The notes under the pieces: generated by a model
Databases searched by the model: none
The model's input: only the letters and a program-made list of their open reading frames with translations
What the model was told of the DNA's origin: nothing
Assembly: GCF_018336975.1 (NCBI RefSeq)
Contig: NZ_CP025572.1
Coordinates: 338,528 to 402,527 of the forward strand
DNA from: Marinomonas sp. CT5
GTDB lineage: Bacteria; Pseudomonadota; Gammaproteobacteria; Pseudomonadales; Marinomonadaceae
Direction of reading: 5' to 3'
Length of the DNA stretch: 64,000 bases
Translations under genes and position numbers: made by a program
Shown here: in pieces, positions 43,757-52,642 of the stretch
Layout: each line of letters opens with the position of its first letter
Numbering within the stretch: the stretch's first letter is position 1

Positions 43757-44982
43757 TGATTGATTGCAACAATCTCGCTCAGCGGGTTATGGACCGCTGT
43801 GACGAACTTGGCAAAATCAGTCAAAGCGACGATTGCCTAGATCGTCGCTATCTCACCAAGGAACACAAACAAGCCAATGGACTGGTGGGCGGCTGGATGC
43901 AAGAAGCAGGTATGCACACCTGGCAGGACGAAGCTGGTAACCTTTGGGGGCGCTGGGAAGCCGCAGACCCACAAGCACCTCGTTTTATCATGGGCAGTCA
44001 TCTGGATACGGTGCCAAATGGCGGTCAATACGATGGCATGCTGGGGGTTATCACGCCGGTGACTTTGATCGGTGCTATGCAACAAGCGGGAATCCGTTTG
44101 CCATTTCATCTTGATGTGGTGGGATTCGGGGATGAGGAAGGCACGCGTTTTAGTTCTACTTTGTTGGGAAGTCGTGCTTTGACGGGGCAATGGCCTGAGA
44201 GTTGGGCGGATTTGACGGACAGTGATGGCATTAGTTTGTCACAAGCCCTTAAAGACTTTGGTTCGGACTTTGCGAACATTCCTAATGCCGCCATTTCGAC
44301 AGACAACTTGCTTGGTTATCTTGAGTTACATATTGAACAAGGGCCAGTATTAGAAAGTTTGGATTTGCCCGTCGGTGTCGTGAGCGCCATCGCAGGGGCG
44401 AAACGCTTCGAGTTCAATGTTACTGGTATGGCGGGGCACGCAGGCACGGTTCCAATGAATCTGCGACAGGATGCACTTTGTGCCAGCAGTGAAATGATTT
44501 TGGCAATAGAGAAAGTCGCACAGCAGCATGGCATTGTGGCTACAGTAGGTCGTATTCAGAATCGTCCTAATGGTGTGAACGTGATTTCGGGTAACACAGG
44601 ATTTTCTCTGGATATTCGTAGCGAATTTGATGACAAACGCGATGTGGCTCTGGATGAAATTTTGCAGGAATTAGAGACCATTGCGGCTCGCCGGAATGTC
44701 CGTGTTGAACGCAAAGCCACTCATGCCGCCAATGCGGTTCATTGCGACGAAAAACTGCAAGGCAAACTTCGCAGCGCCATTGAAGCGCAAAGTATGGCTG
44801 TTCATACCTTGTTCTCAGGAGCGGGTCATGATGCCATGGCGATTGCGGATATTTGCCCTGTGGCAATGCTGTTTATGCGTTGCGATAAAGGCATTAGTCA
44901 TCATCCTGCAGAAGCCATCGATACGCCAGATGTGGCGGTGACCTTGGCGGTGTTGAACCACACATTACAGAATTTGGCCTAA
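43756..44982 (+). CDS. hpxK: Allantoate amidohydrolase (M20 hydantoinase/carbamoylase family)
   Basis: 408 residues, M20C peptidase-like. Bimetal motifs GSHLDTVPNGGQYDGMLG, GDEEGTRF and ELHIEQGPVLE, lid motif GHAGTVPM, and GAGHDAM match allantoate amidohydrolase/N-carbamoyl hydrolases. It converts allantoate to ureidoglycine plus CO2 and NH3. Its neighbour HpxJ uses that product. A hydantoin-derived carbamoyl amino acid is an alternative substrate. Last gene of the operon; the repeat-rich spacer follows. Confidence 0.9.
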   Translation: MIDCNNLAQRVMDRCDELGKISQSDDCLDRRYLTKEHKQANGLVGGWMQEAGMHTWQDEAGNLWGRWEAADPQAPRFIMGSHLDTVPNGGQYDGMLGVITPVTLIGAMQQAGIRLPFHLDVVGFGDEEGTRFSSTLLGSRALTGQWPESWADLTDSDGISLSQALKDFGSDFANIPNAAISTDNLLGYLELHIEQGPVLESLDLPVGVVSAIAGAKRFEFNVTGMAGHAGTVPMNLRQDALCASSEMILAIEKVAQQHGIVATVGRIQNRPNGVNVISGNTGFSLDIRSEFDDKRDVALDEILQELETIAARRNVRVERKATHAANAVHCDEKLQGKLRSAIEAQSMAVHTLFSGAGHDAMAIADICPVAMLFMRCDKGISHHPAEAIDTPDVAVTLAVLNHTLQNLA

Positions 44983-45003
44983 CGTTTTTTATGGCGACTC
45001 AGC

Positions 45004-45085
45004 ATAACGCCTCGCTCCTTCTGTACTTTATCCAGAATCACGCCTCGCTCCTTCTGTACTTTACCCAGTATCACGCCTCGCTCCC
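45004..45085. repeat. 2.5 copies of a 33-bp tandem repeat
   Basis: Units begin at 45004, 45037 and 45070 (the last truncated), each containing CACGCCTCGCTCCTTCTGTA (ATAACGCC in the first). They lie just after hpxK in the 315-bp spacer 44983-45297. Confidence 0.75.
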
Positions 45086-45122
45086 CCAGCAGGCTCGAAG
45101 AATCGCTCTGGCGTGATTCTGG
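45032..45122. repeat. Inverted repeat spanning the tandem array
   Basis: CCAGAATCACGCC (45032-45044) pairs perfectly with GGCGTGATTCTGG (45110-45122). Another CAGAAT...ATTCTG pair is at 45143-45166. The set looks like an intergenic palindromic repeat. Confidence 0.65.
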
Positions 45123-45190
45123 GTTCAGTGAGTAGGCGGTTGCAGAATCGCTTTCACGTTATTCTGGGGAGCTAGCCTTCTTTGGTTAAA

Positions 45191-45267
45191 AGCTTCCATG
45201 CGTTTAATTGGCGCTGACGTGTCGAGGAACGAGACAATACGCAAGCCAATTGAATTGCATGGAGGCT
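45191..45267 (+). other. 77-nt nested stem-loop before the cupin gene
   Basis: Nested arms: AGCTTCCATGC (45191-45201) with GCATGGAGGCT (45257-45267, one G-U), AATTGGC (45206-45212) with GCCAATT (45245-45251), and inner TGTC/GACA. It ends 18 nt before AGAGGA, the cupin ribosome site. A structured leader, REP-like element or unrecognised RNA motif are all possible. Confidence 0.45.
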
Positions 45268-45297
45268 TATGGTTTACGATAAATAGAGGAATACTTG

Positions 45298-45663
45298 ATG
45301 AAATTCACGCGCATTTTTAACGACGATCAAGGCAAAAGCCATTTTGGCGAGATAAATCTGGATGTTCGCGATGGTGGTGCCATTGGTTTTTTGTCTGAGC
45401 GTTTTCCGGTGGGTGAGATGATTTTCCGTGAAACCCCAAGTGATTACGATTTTAAATGGCATCCAGCGCCACAGCGTCAGTTTCTCTTCATCATCAAGGG
45501 ACGTTGTGAGTTTAAGGTGTCTTCAGGTGAAACTCGTCAATTCGGTGCAGGGGATGTGGTCTTGCTTGAAGATACAGAAGGCGAAGGCCATTGCAGCAAA
45601 GCGTTATTTAATGAAGTAAGGCACTCGATTTTTGTCACTGTGCCAGACGATGTGGTGTTTTAA
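45298..45663 (+). CDS. Small cupin-domain protein
   Basis: 122 residues from the ATG at 45298 (AGAGGA upstream). Single cupin barrel with FLFIIKGRCEFKVSSGETRQFGAGDVVLLEDTEGEGHCSK. The first cupin motif is altered (WHPAPQRQFLF, missing the usual second His and the Glu), so a metal site is doubtful. It is on the strand of the ureide operon but follows a 315-bp repeat region and may have its own promoter. Function not known. Confidence 0.8.
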   Translation: MKFTRIFNDDQGKSHFGEINLDVRDGGAIGFLSERFPVGEMIFRETPSDYDFKWHPAPQRQFLFIIKGRCEFKVSSGETRQFGAGDVVLLEDTEGEGHCSKALFNEVRHSIFVTVPDDVVF

Positions 45664-45678
45664 AGACAGGTGAAAAAA

Positions 45679-45701
45679 GCAAAGGGCGCAATGCCCTTTG
45701 C
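45679..45701 (-). terminator. Terminator of the soluble chemoreceptor gene
   Basis: GCAAAGGGC (45679-45687) pairs with GCCCTTTGC (45693-45701) over a 5-nt loop. On the minus strand six T follow. It may serve the cupin gene too. Confidence 0.8.
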
Positions 45702-46781
45702 TTATAAATGAGAGAATAAATAGGTTTGCGATTCTTTTAGTCGCTGATTTATTCCATTGATATGCTTTTCCATTTCCATTTGTAGCTGGACTAATTTCTC
45801 AATATCGCTGGGGCTGGTTTGCAGCATGGTCTGTGCCAATGCATCCAATTGCTCGAACTCGCTCGCCATGCTGACGAAGCTAGACGTATGTCTAAAATCG
45901 AATTCGTTATCTGTGCCATTGAAGTACCAATCTGCGACGGCCGTTTCGCGCACGTTCATCATGGTGTCCTTACCTGTAATGACATTGATCAGGCAGTTTG
46001 TTTGCCAGTTGTTCAGTTCCAGCAATGATGCGGAAACGTGAGAATATGCCATGGATTTATAGCTCGCTTCCATGAGGCCTTGTGTGCTTTCGGCGGTTTT
46101 GTTGAACGAGTGATTGAGGTTTTCACAGGTTTGGCTAACGCTTAACGTATTTTCATGTAGTTTTTCGATCTGCTGGCTAACTTTGATCGTACGGTTATCG
46201 ATACGATTTACCAAGGCGGAAATCTGTTCGCTGGAATCTTTGGCTTTGGTGGCCAAGGTTCTGACTTCATCGGCTACCACGGCAAAGCCTCGGCCATGCT
46301 CTCCCGCCCTTGCGGCTTCGATAGCAGCGTTGAGTGCTAATAAGTTGGTTTGTTCTGAGATGCTTTGGATGGTGTTGGTAAAACCTTTGATTTCATTGGC
46401 AATATCTTTCAGTCCATTAACATCTTCTAGGCTGAGTTGCGTTTGGCCGGCAATGTCATTGAGTGACGTCGAGAGTTGGTTAATGTCCGCTTTGTTTTTC
46501 TCAATGTCTGTATTGCTGCCTTCTGCCGCACTCATGGGCTCGAATAAGAGTTCTAACACTTGATTTATGGCATCAAAGGATTCTTGGTTGATGTTTCTTT
46601 GTGGCAGGAAAAAACGTTTGTCGAGTTGAGTGGTAGGCGATTTAGAGGATTCGTTCCTGAGCGACTCAATGGTCGCGGTCAGCTCCGATACTTTTGTTTC
46701 AAGAGCCTGCTTTTCAGCGGTTGCTTGAGTTAACTCACTTTCTAAGGCTTGGAAGCGCTTTTTGTTCAACCACATAGGCAT
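45702..46781 (-). CDS. Soluble methyl-accepting chemotaxis protein with degenerate CZB-like tail
   Basis: 359 residues with no membrane helix. An N-terminal coiled coil (8-45) is followed by the signalling hairpin [19 protein letters not shown] (143-161) and [11 protein letters not shown]. The C-terminal 245-320 is laid out like a CZB zinc-binding domain, but expected ligands look replaced: the H-x-W site reads NNW (257-259), the C-x-L-G-x-W site reads TAVADW (280-285), and the H-x3-H site has no His. It resembles cytoplasmic sensors such as TlpD/McpA. Ligand sensing by zinc is therefore doubtful. Confidence 0.88.
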   Translation of the reverse strand: MPMWLNKKRFQALESELTQATAEKQALETKVSELTATIESLRNESSKSPTTQLDKRFFLPQRNINQESFDAINQVLELLFEPMSAAEGSNTDIEKNKADINQLSTSLNDIAGQTQLSLEDVNGLKDIANEIKGFTNTIQSISEQTNLLALNAAIEAARAGEHGRGFAVVADEVRTLATKAKDSSEQISALVNRIDNRTIKVSQQIEKLHENTLSVSQTCENLNHSFNKTAESTQGLMEASYKSMAYSHVSASLLELNNWQTNCLINVITGKDTMMNVRETAVADWYFNGTDNEFDFRHTSSFVSMASEFEQLDALAQTMLQTSPSDIEKLVQLQMEMEKHINGINQRLKESQTYLFSHL

Positions 46782-46883
46782 TCCTTATTTGGAGCGTTGA
46801 GAATGAATTATCTATTTAGCAAAAAAAGTACCAATTGTGTAAATAATTAGCAAGCAGTGTTAGTAGGGTAAAAATTCCAATTG

Positions 46884-46920
46884 AAAAAAATACCAGCGCT
46901 GTTTAGGGCAGCGCTGGTAG
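46884..46920 (-). terminator. Terminator of the APC transporter gene
   Basis: TACCAGCGCTG (46891-46901) pairs perfectly with CAGCGCTGGTA (46909-46919). On the minus strand the following run is TTTTTTT. Confidence 0.9.
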
Positions 46921-46934
46921 ATCAATATAGTGAT

Positions 46935-48329
46935 TTATTTTGAGTCAGGCTCAAACAAACCACGCTTCATGAAAAGCTTCACCCAGATTGCGCCAATCAC
47001 ACACAATACCAGCAATATACCACCAGTGATGCTGTACACCATTTCAGTCATTTCTGGTGAAGGCGAGTTGTTCAAGGCAACATACAGCATGGCCGCAATC
47101 CCCAAAATTTGTGGTAATGGGTAGAAAGGTGTGCGGTATGGACGAGGGTGATCAGGCATACGCTTACGCAATACGATGACATTAATATGGGCTACGATGT
47201 AAGCCAAAAGCCAGCTGGTGGTCGCCGCAATAACAAGCGTGATAAGTGACTCAATGCCTAACCCAAAGTATGGAATGGTTGTTAAGCCAGTGATCATTAG
47301 AATGCCAACCCAAGGTGCATCAAAGCGGTTTTTCGCTTTTAGTTGTGGGAAAGCTTGGCCTTGTTCAGCCATGCCTTGCAACATTCTTGGAACAGCAGCA
47401 AGTACCGTGTTCATGGTGCAACATGTTGCGGCTAAGCCCATGGCCGTCGCAATGATCAATCCACTTTTACCAAATACGGCATTGGCGTAGTCCAAGAAAG
47501 GCAGAGGCGAGCCAACGAGCTCATCCACGTTGAGATACAGGCTTGCTCCATACACAAAAGCAGCAAATATGAAGAAGATCATGAACAAGGATAAGTGCAT
47601 AGAACGCGGAATGTTTTGATGAGGATTTTTTACCTCTTTAATCATAGGGCAAATGAATTCTACCCCAACCATAGTCCACAAGGCTAAACCTACTAAACCG
47701 ATAAAGCTGCCATCCAATACGCCCGCAAACCCCCAATCAACAGTGGCTCCAGAAAGCACTGGATGAGGTTCGCTGGCGCCAGAAATAGCCACAACGCCTG
47801 TTAGGATAAGCGCACTAACTAAGATAAATGCGAGAACGTTTTGTATACGTGCAAATACGTCTGTGCCTATTAGGTTGGTTGCAGTGAAAAGCAACAAGAT
47901 AAGTAAAGGACCGATCTTTTCTGGTAAGAGGCCAGGTAGTAGCTGACTCAGCATGGCATCGACCAGAAACATTTCTACTGGGATTGCCAGTACGGCAACG
48001 ACGACGTAGCCTGCAAACACGGACACAATGGCTGGAAAGTGTCCTATGGCCTTTTGCGTATAGGTTGCCAGTGTTCCTTCTTCTGGGAACATTAGTGATA
48101 ATTCAGCAAAGCTCATGGCATTGAATTGCGCCAAGATTAAGGCGGTTATCATGGCAAAGATAAAGCCCATGCCACCGATCCCGATACCTTGTAATGCTGA
48201 AATCATTGAACCTTGCACAATGACTAAGCCAATACAGATAGCCATCATGGTGGGTAAACCTAGTTTTTGGATTTTTGTCGCTGATTTGTCAGCTGTCATT
48301 ATTGTTCCTACATTTGTGATATCGTTCAT
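46935..48329 (-). CDS. APC-family amino-acid/amine permease
   Basis: 464 residues from the ATG at 48329 (GAGGA 8 nt upstream); an ATG 15 bp earlier lacks a site. About twelve helices with APC motifs (GLVIVQGSMISALQGIGIGG, FAELSLMFPEEG, VGVEFICPMIKEVKNPHQNIPRS, AAVPRMLQGMAEQGQAFP). Imports an amino acid or amine. Last gene of a catabolic operon with FAD oxidoreductase, RidA and OCD-like enzyme. Confidence 0.92.
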   Translation of the reverse strand: MNDITNVGTIMTADKSATKIQKLGLPTMMAICIGLVIVQGSMISALQGIGIGGMGFIFAMITALILAQFNAMSFAELSLMFPEEGTLATYTQKAIGHFPAIVSVFAGYVVVAVLAIPVEMFLVDAMLSQLLPGLLPEKIGPLLILLLFTATNLIGTDVFARIQNVLAFILVSALILTGVVAISGASEPHPVLSGATVDWGFAGVLDGSFIGLVGLALWTMVGVEFICPMIKEVKNPHQNIPRSMHLSLFMIFFIFAAFVYGASLYLNVDELVGSPLPFLDYANAVFGKSGLIIATAMGLAATCCTMNTVLAAVPRMLQGMAEQGQAFPQLKAKNRFDAPWVGILMITGLTTIPYFGLGIESLITLVIAATTSWLLAYIVAHINVIVLRKRMPDHPRPYRTPFYPLPQILGIAAMLYVALNNSPSPEMTEMVYSITGGILLVLCVIGAIWVKLFMKRGLFEPDSK

Positions 48330-48384
48330 GCCTTTGTTCCTCATGTGAGTAAAACGTTATTACGATTTCAACTCTCTTTTATTT

Positions 48385-49677
48385 TCATAGTCTTGCAAAC
48401 CGATATGGTTTGGGATCTATGAGAGGGCCAACTCCAGACACAAGGTCTGCTGCCAGTTGTCCTGCCGCTGGCCCAGTACCAAATCCATGCCCTGAAAAGC
48501 CAGTGGCTATCGTCAATCCGGGGATATCTTCGATATGGTCAATAACAGGGTTTGAATCGGGTGTTACATCAATCACACCAGCCCAAGCCTCTTCTATTTG
48601 TGCTTGGTTAAAGATCGGCCAAGCGTTGCGTAGGTTGGTGAGGGCTTCGTGATTAAGGTCTGGATTAGCTGCCGGGTCCATGGTGCGGATCTTCTCAAAC
48701 GGTGAACGACTGTTTGCCGTCCAGCGCCGCGCTAGTCCAAGATCTTTGAAAAATTCGCGTCCAAACGAGGTGCGTAAAAAGCTACGTTGGGCGCGAAGTT
48801 GGCTAAGGTAGCGCCAGCCAATAAGTAAATGATCTAGAGTGATGTGAGCATCCAAAGCACCTCGTTGAGTGATGATGAAGCCGCCATCTTTGTGTTTCCT
48901 AAACGAAAAGTCTGGCCCACCGACGGCAATGTCGGTGGGGCCATCCATTGGTTTGGTTCTTAGTACGGAGCAAACCAATGGCAGAGTCGGTAAGGAAATA
49001 CCGTGATTGCCTAAAAAACGACGAGACCATGCACCGCCAGCCAGCAAAACTTGTGAGCAGCGTATCTCACCCTTTTCTGTGACCACGCCACTGATCTTGC
49101 CAGCGGAAGTTGAAAGGGTTCGAACGGCGCAGTTTTGCACTAGGATGGCGCCTTTTTCAATAGCGGCTTTGGCCATCGCGGGAACAGCAATGGAGGGCTC
49201 GGCACGACCGTCGGAAGGTGTGTAAATGCCACCTTTCCATTTGCCTTCTCCACCTGGAACATGTTGGTCTATTTCCTGCGAACTGAGCATTTTTGAGTCT
49301 AGCGAAAGGGAATCGACGGATTTCAACCAGCCTTCATGCATGGCCATTTGCTCTTCCGTTTTCGCTAAAAACATTATGCCAGATTGTTTGTAACCAACAG
49401 ATTGGCCAATACGTTCTGGCATTTCTGCCCAAAGCTTATCGGCTGCCAAGGCCAGGGGAACGTCTTCAAAATGACGGCTGGTTTTACGTATCCAGCCCAA
49501 GTTGCGTGACGATTGCTCTCCAGCAATGTGGCCTTTTTCAATCAAGACCACTGGAATATTCCGCTCAGCTAACGTTAATGCGGCTGTTACACCAATTACA
49601 CCACCGCCAATAATAACCACGCTTGTGGATTCAGGTAACTGGTCGGTTGTATGCACTGCATCAAGTGTTTTTGTCAT
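48385..49677 (-). CDS. FAD-dependent amino-acid/amine oxidoreductase (DadA-like)
   Basis: 430 residues. FAD-binding Rossmann VVIIGGGVIGVTAALTLAERNIPVVLIEKG at 20-50 and C-terminal GLTIATGFSGHGFGTGPAAGQLAADLV belong to the DAO family. It should oxidise an amino acid or secondary amine to an imine that the neighbouring RidA hydrolyses. The substrate, perhaps hydroxyproline or a D-amino acid, is not determined. Confidence 0.92.
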   Translation of the reverse strand: MTKTLDAVHTTDQLPESTSVVIIGGGVIGVTAALTLAERNIPVVLIEKGHIAGEQSSRNLGWIRKTSRHFEDVPLALAADKLWAEMPERIGQSVGYKQSGIMFLAKTEEQMAMHEGWLKSVDSLSLDSKMLSSQEIDQHVPGGEGKWKGGIYTPSDGRAEPSIAVPAMAKAAIEKGAILVQNCAVRTLSTSAGKISGVVTEKGEIRCSQVLLAGGAWSRRFLGNHGISLPTLPLVCSVLRTKPMDGPTDIAVGGPDFSFRKHKDGGFIITQRGALDAHITLDHLLIGWRYLSQLRAQRSFLRTSFGREFFKDLGLARRWTANSRSPFEKIRTMDPAANPDLNHEALTNLRNAWPIFNQAQIEEAWAGVIDVTPDSNPVIDHIEDIPGLTIATGFSGHGFGTGPAAGQLAADLVSGVGPLIDPKPYRFARL

Positions 49678-49709
49678 GGCTCGTATCCTAAATTAGGCAC
49701 AATAATGTT

Positions 49710-50132
49710 TTATTTGGCGGTATTAATAACTTCAACGTCTGCGTTAGAGGCGCCGCGGAAAGCGGTCACTTCCAACTCCATTTTGTAGATAGTTGAACCA
49801 AGTGGTGGACAGGTCACCGTAGTGGCAGGGTCGATGCCACGGAATTTTTCACCAATTAACGTCATGACGGCTTCAGTGTCTGCTGGGTCTTGGATAAAAA
49901 CTCGCGACATCACCACATCTGCAAGACTTGAACCAACCGCTTTAAGTGCTGCTTCAACGTTGCTGAATACTTGGTGAGTTTGTTCCAATACATCGTCTGG
50001 AATTTCTTTTGTCTCAGGGTTGCGGCCAGCCGTATTGGACACAAATATCCAATTGTCGACGCATACTAGACGCGAGTAGCTGCTTATTTCTTCTAGTTTT
50101 GAACCTGTTTTGACTTTTACTATTTTGGTCAT
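49710..50132 (-). CDS. RidA family protein
   Basis: 140 residues. RidA fold: RLVCVDNWIFVSNTAGRNPET, TIYKMELEVTAFRG. It likely clears an imine made by the adjacent FAD enzyme. 32 bp upstream of the FAD oxidoreductase, 45 bp downstream of the OCD-like gene. Confidence 0.92.
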   Translation of the reverse strand: MTKIVKVKTGSKLEEISSYSRLVCVDNWIFVSNTAGRNPETKEIPDDVLEQTHQVFSNVEAALKAVGSSLADVVMSRVFIQDPADTEAVMTLIGEKFRGIDPATTVTCPPLGSTIYKMELEVTAFRGASNADVEVINTAK

Positions 50133-50177
50133 GATGGTTTTCCTAAAATGTAATCTTCGAAGTAAAAAGCGTTGTGA

Positions 50178-51326
50178 TTATCGTAAAACTGGTGTTTCCC
50201 AAAGGTTTAACTTCACGCCAATGTTTTGTTCGATTGCATTGCGATACACCTTAGTTGCCCAAGCCACATCTTCTACTGGCATGCCACCAACTGACATAAT
50301 GATGATTTCTTCATCATTTTTGCGGCCAGGTGCTTCTCCGGCAGTGATCTCTCCAATGTCTTCTAAATCATCTAATGTGATTTTGCCTTCCGCGATCATG
50401 TCCATGAAGCGCACACCGGGCAGAGGAATGTAGTTGTGAGCTGGCTTTGGCACTTCTTCGTACCAGGCTTGGTAAAGGCCAGTGTTATCGAGTACTTTAC
50501 GCACATCGTCTTGTTCCATGCCATCATCTAGGCTGCAATAAGCCGGCATAACAAGGAAGGTTCCTGGTTTTACCCATTCGCGTTTTACAATTGGGTAAGT
50601 GGACGGGTCACCGGTTACACCAGAGTTGCAGTAGGTCACTATGTCTGAACCACGAACGACTTCTTCTAAGGTGTCGACAACCTGAACATTGGTGATTTGT
50701 GGGAAGGTTTCATTAACCCATTCAATAAAGACATCAAGGCTTTTTTGTCCGCGCCCTTTCACTTTAATCGTATCGATGTCAGGGCAAACGGCCATAAAAG
50801 CTGCAACCGCTGTTTTCCCCATCACGCCTGGCCCAAGTAGACCGATGACTTTAGAATCTTTGCGAGCAAGATAGCGTGCGCCAACGCCTGGAACCGCACC
50901 GGTACGGTAAGCAGAAAGTAGGTTGGCTGACATGTAGGCCAATGGCGCGCCAGTATCTGTGTCACTTAAGATGAACATCAGGATTGAACGTGGTAAGCCT
51001 TTTTCGCGGTTCTCAATGTTTGACCCATACCATTTCACGCCGGATGTTTGGAAGTCTCCACCAAGGTAAGCAGGCATCGCCATTAAGCGGCGGTCTGCGG
51101 TCGGTTTTGGCATAGTTGGAAACGGTGATTCGTCAGGGAAAGTGATCATGGCGCCGTGGGAATCGCTGTTTGGCCCAGCCATTCGGTAGTCACCTTTGTA
51201 CAACAGAGTAAACATCTCATCCATGGTGTCTACGCATTGGGGCATATCCATCACGCCTGCTTTAATCATGTCTTGTTCAGAGAGATAAATAAAATCGATA
51301 TTCGTGTTTTCAGAAGTTGTAGACAT
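50178..51326 (-). CDS. Ornithine cyclodeaminase/mu-crystallin family protein (tyramine oxidase subunit B-type)
   Basis: 382 residues, longer than ordinary OCD (about 320). NAD-binding motif GLLGPGVMGKTAVAAFMA, ANLLSAYRTGAVPGVGARYLA, and a C-terminal block with PLPGVRFMDMIAEGKI. OCD-family enzymes reduce imines or deaminate. It is commonly annotated as tyramine oxidase subunit B, a name with weak experimental support. First gene of the operon; divergent from the AraC gene at 51563. Confidence 0.88.
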   Translation of the reverse strand: MSTTSENTNIDFIYLSEQDMIKAGVMDMPQCVDTMDEMFTLLYKGDYRMAGPNSDSHGAMITFPDESPFPTMPKPTADRRLMAMPAYLGGDFQTSGVKWYGSNIENREKGLPRSILMFILSDTDTGAPLAYMSANLLSAYRTGAVPGVGARYLARKDSKVIGLLGPGVMGKTAVAAFMAVCPDIDTIKVKGRGQKSLDVFIEWVNETFPQITNVQVVDTLEEVVRGSDIVTYCNSGVTGDPSTYPIVKREWVKPGTFLVMPAYCSLDDGMEQDDVRKVLDNTGLYQAWYEEVPKPAHNYIPLPGVRFMDMIAEGKITLDDLEDIGEITAGEAPGRKNDEEIIIMSVGGMPVEDVAWATKVYRNAIEQNIGVKLNLWETPVLR

Positions 51327-51562
51327 AACATCACCTTAATAAAGTTGGAGAAAAGTTGGGTGTTTCCGTGCTTGGCTCACGTTGTTTTTTCGCATATGGA
51401 GAGCTTTGCTAGGCAGCGGATGATTTTGATCCTAGAAGCTTAGATTTTTTCCGTATTGAATTTTTGCGACACGATGAAATAGATATTTATCGCGACAGAA
51501 TTGGCATCTGGTTTGCAAAACCAAAAGATTGTTATGGTCATTTTGGTAAACAGGTGCGGGTC

Positions 51563-52396
51563 ATGTTGAAAGATTCTGTGTACGATCGAGTGTCAGGAAT
51601 TCACTCCAAACAACCTTGGTTTGTATTGGGTGCGGCTCAGGATTTTTTGCTGTATCACTCTGATATTCCTAGTATTTCTCATTTCTACAGTTTTGAAACG
51701 GATGTTTTAACAGAGCACGTGTTGGCCATTCCTGATGGCTGTGTGGATATTTTGTTTGATTGTGATGAATTCCGGCCTTCTGCCAAAGTATGCGGTACGA
51801 CATTGTCAGCCTCCAATGCAGAGTTTCTTCCTAATCATAGATATTTTGGTGTGAGGTTTGCGCCAGGCGTGATACCGGATTTTTTGGATGTGTCAGCCAA
51901 TGAGCTTATTGAGCATCAGTTGAATCTATTAGATGTGGCACCTAAGTTTTGTCATTTCTTTGAACTAATTGTCCAAAGTGATGTATTTGCAGATCAGGTC
52001 GCACTATTCGAAAAATTTTATATGAATCAATGTGCTAGAAAACCTTCTATATTAACCTTGCAGACGATGGATGAGATTTTTATCCATAAAGGCAATATTC
52101 AAATACAGGATATAGCAGAGACAACAGGCTACACAACGCGAACCATTCAGCGTCAATTTCGTGCGGATATGGGTATGTCTCCAAAAGCCTTCAGCCGAAT
52201 TATTCGTTGTCAGTCTGCTGTTTACGATATTAATCACAGCAAGGGGGTCGCCTTTTCCGATCTGGCTTGTGATCTCGGTTTCAGTGACCAAGCCCACTTT
52301 TTAAGAGAATTCAAAAAACTGGTTAGTGTCACGCCATTAGACTACTTACAGCGCGTTAAACAAGAAACCTATGTTGGACGCTTGCGCTATTATTGA
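51563..52396 (+). CDS. AraC-family transcriptional regulator
   Basis: 277 residues from the ATG at 51563, preceded by CAGGTG; a TTG at 51464 would add 33 residues and has no ribosome site. C-terminal AraC HTH pair (IQDIAETTGYTTRTIQRQFRADMGMSPKAFSRI and FSDLACDLGFSDQAHFLREFKKLVSVTPLDYL). The N-terminal domain (IPDGCVDILFD, FGVRFAPGVIPDFL) is the DUF6597-type sensor. Divergent from the OCD-RidA-FAD-APC operon, its likely target. Confidence 0.88.
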   Translation: MLKDSVYDRVSGIHSKQPWFVLGAAQDFLLYHSDIPSISHFYSFETDVLTEHVLAIPDGCVDILFDCDEFRPSAKVCGTTLSASNAEFLPNHRYFGVRFAPGVIPDFLDVSANELIEHQLNLLDVAPKFCHFFELIVQSDVFADQVALFEKFYMNQCARKPSILTLQTMDEIFIHKGNIQIQDIAETTGYTTRTIQRQFRADMGMSPKAFSRIIRCQSAVYDINHSKGVAFSDLACDLGFSDQAHFLREFKKLVSVTPLDYLQRVKQETYVGRLRYY

Positions 52397-52552
52397 GCTT
52401 TGGTAAGACATTTATTGCTGTATCGCACAAACCTTGTGCAATCCCTTCTCGTCATCGTTAATTTATTCTGATCTTTTTTTTCGCGCTCTCTCTTTTTTCA
52501 CTTGTAATTAATGGGGACTTCTATCATTTCATTTATGGTTAATGATTATGAG

Positions 52553-52571
52553 GATGATAATTGTTATTATA
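52553..52571. promoter_or_regulatory. Fur box-like site before the siderophore operon
   Basis: The 19-mer from 52553 matches 13 of 19 positions of the GATAATGATAATCATTATC consensus. It lies 72 bp before the binding-protein start in an AT-rich stretch. Moderate match only; the receptor gene of the same locus has a perfect palindrome. Confidence 0.45.
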
Positions 52572-52642
52572 AGTGTTTTTGATGTTTACAATTTCAGCGC
52601 CGCTATTGGTTAACGAAGAACGATGGAAGGAAGCACTTCAAC

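Noticed and set aside
45004..45085. CRISPR array
   Set aside because: Units are direct repeats without unique spacers and no cas gene is near. It is a short tandem repeat.
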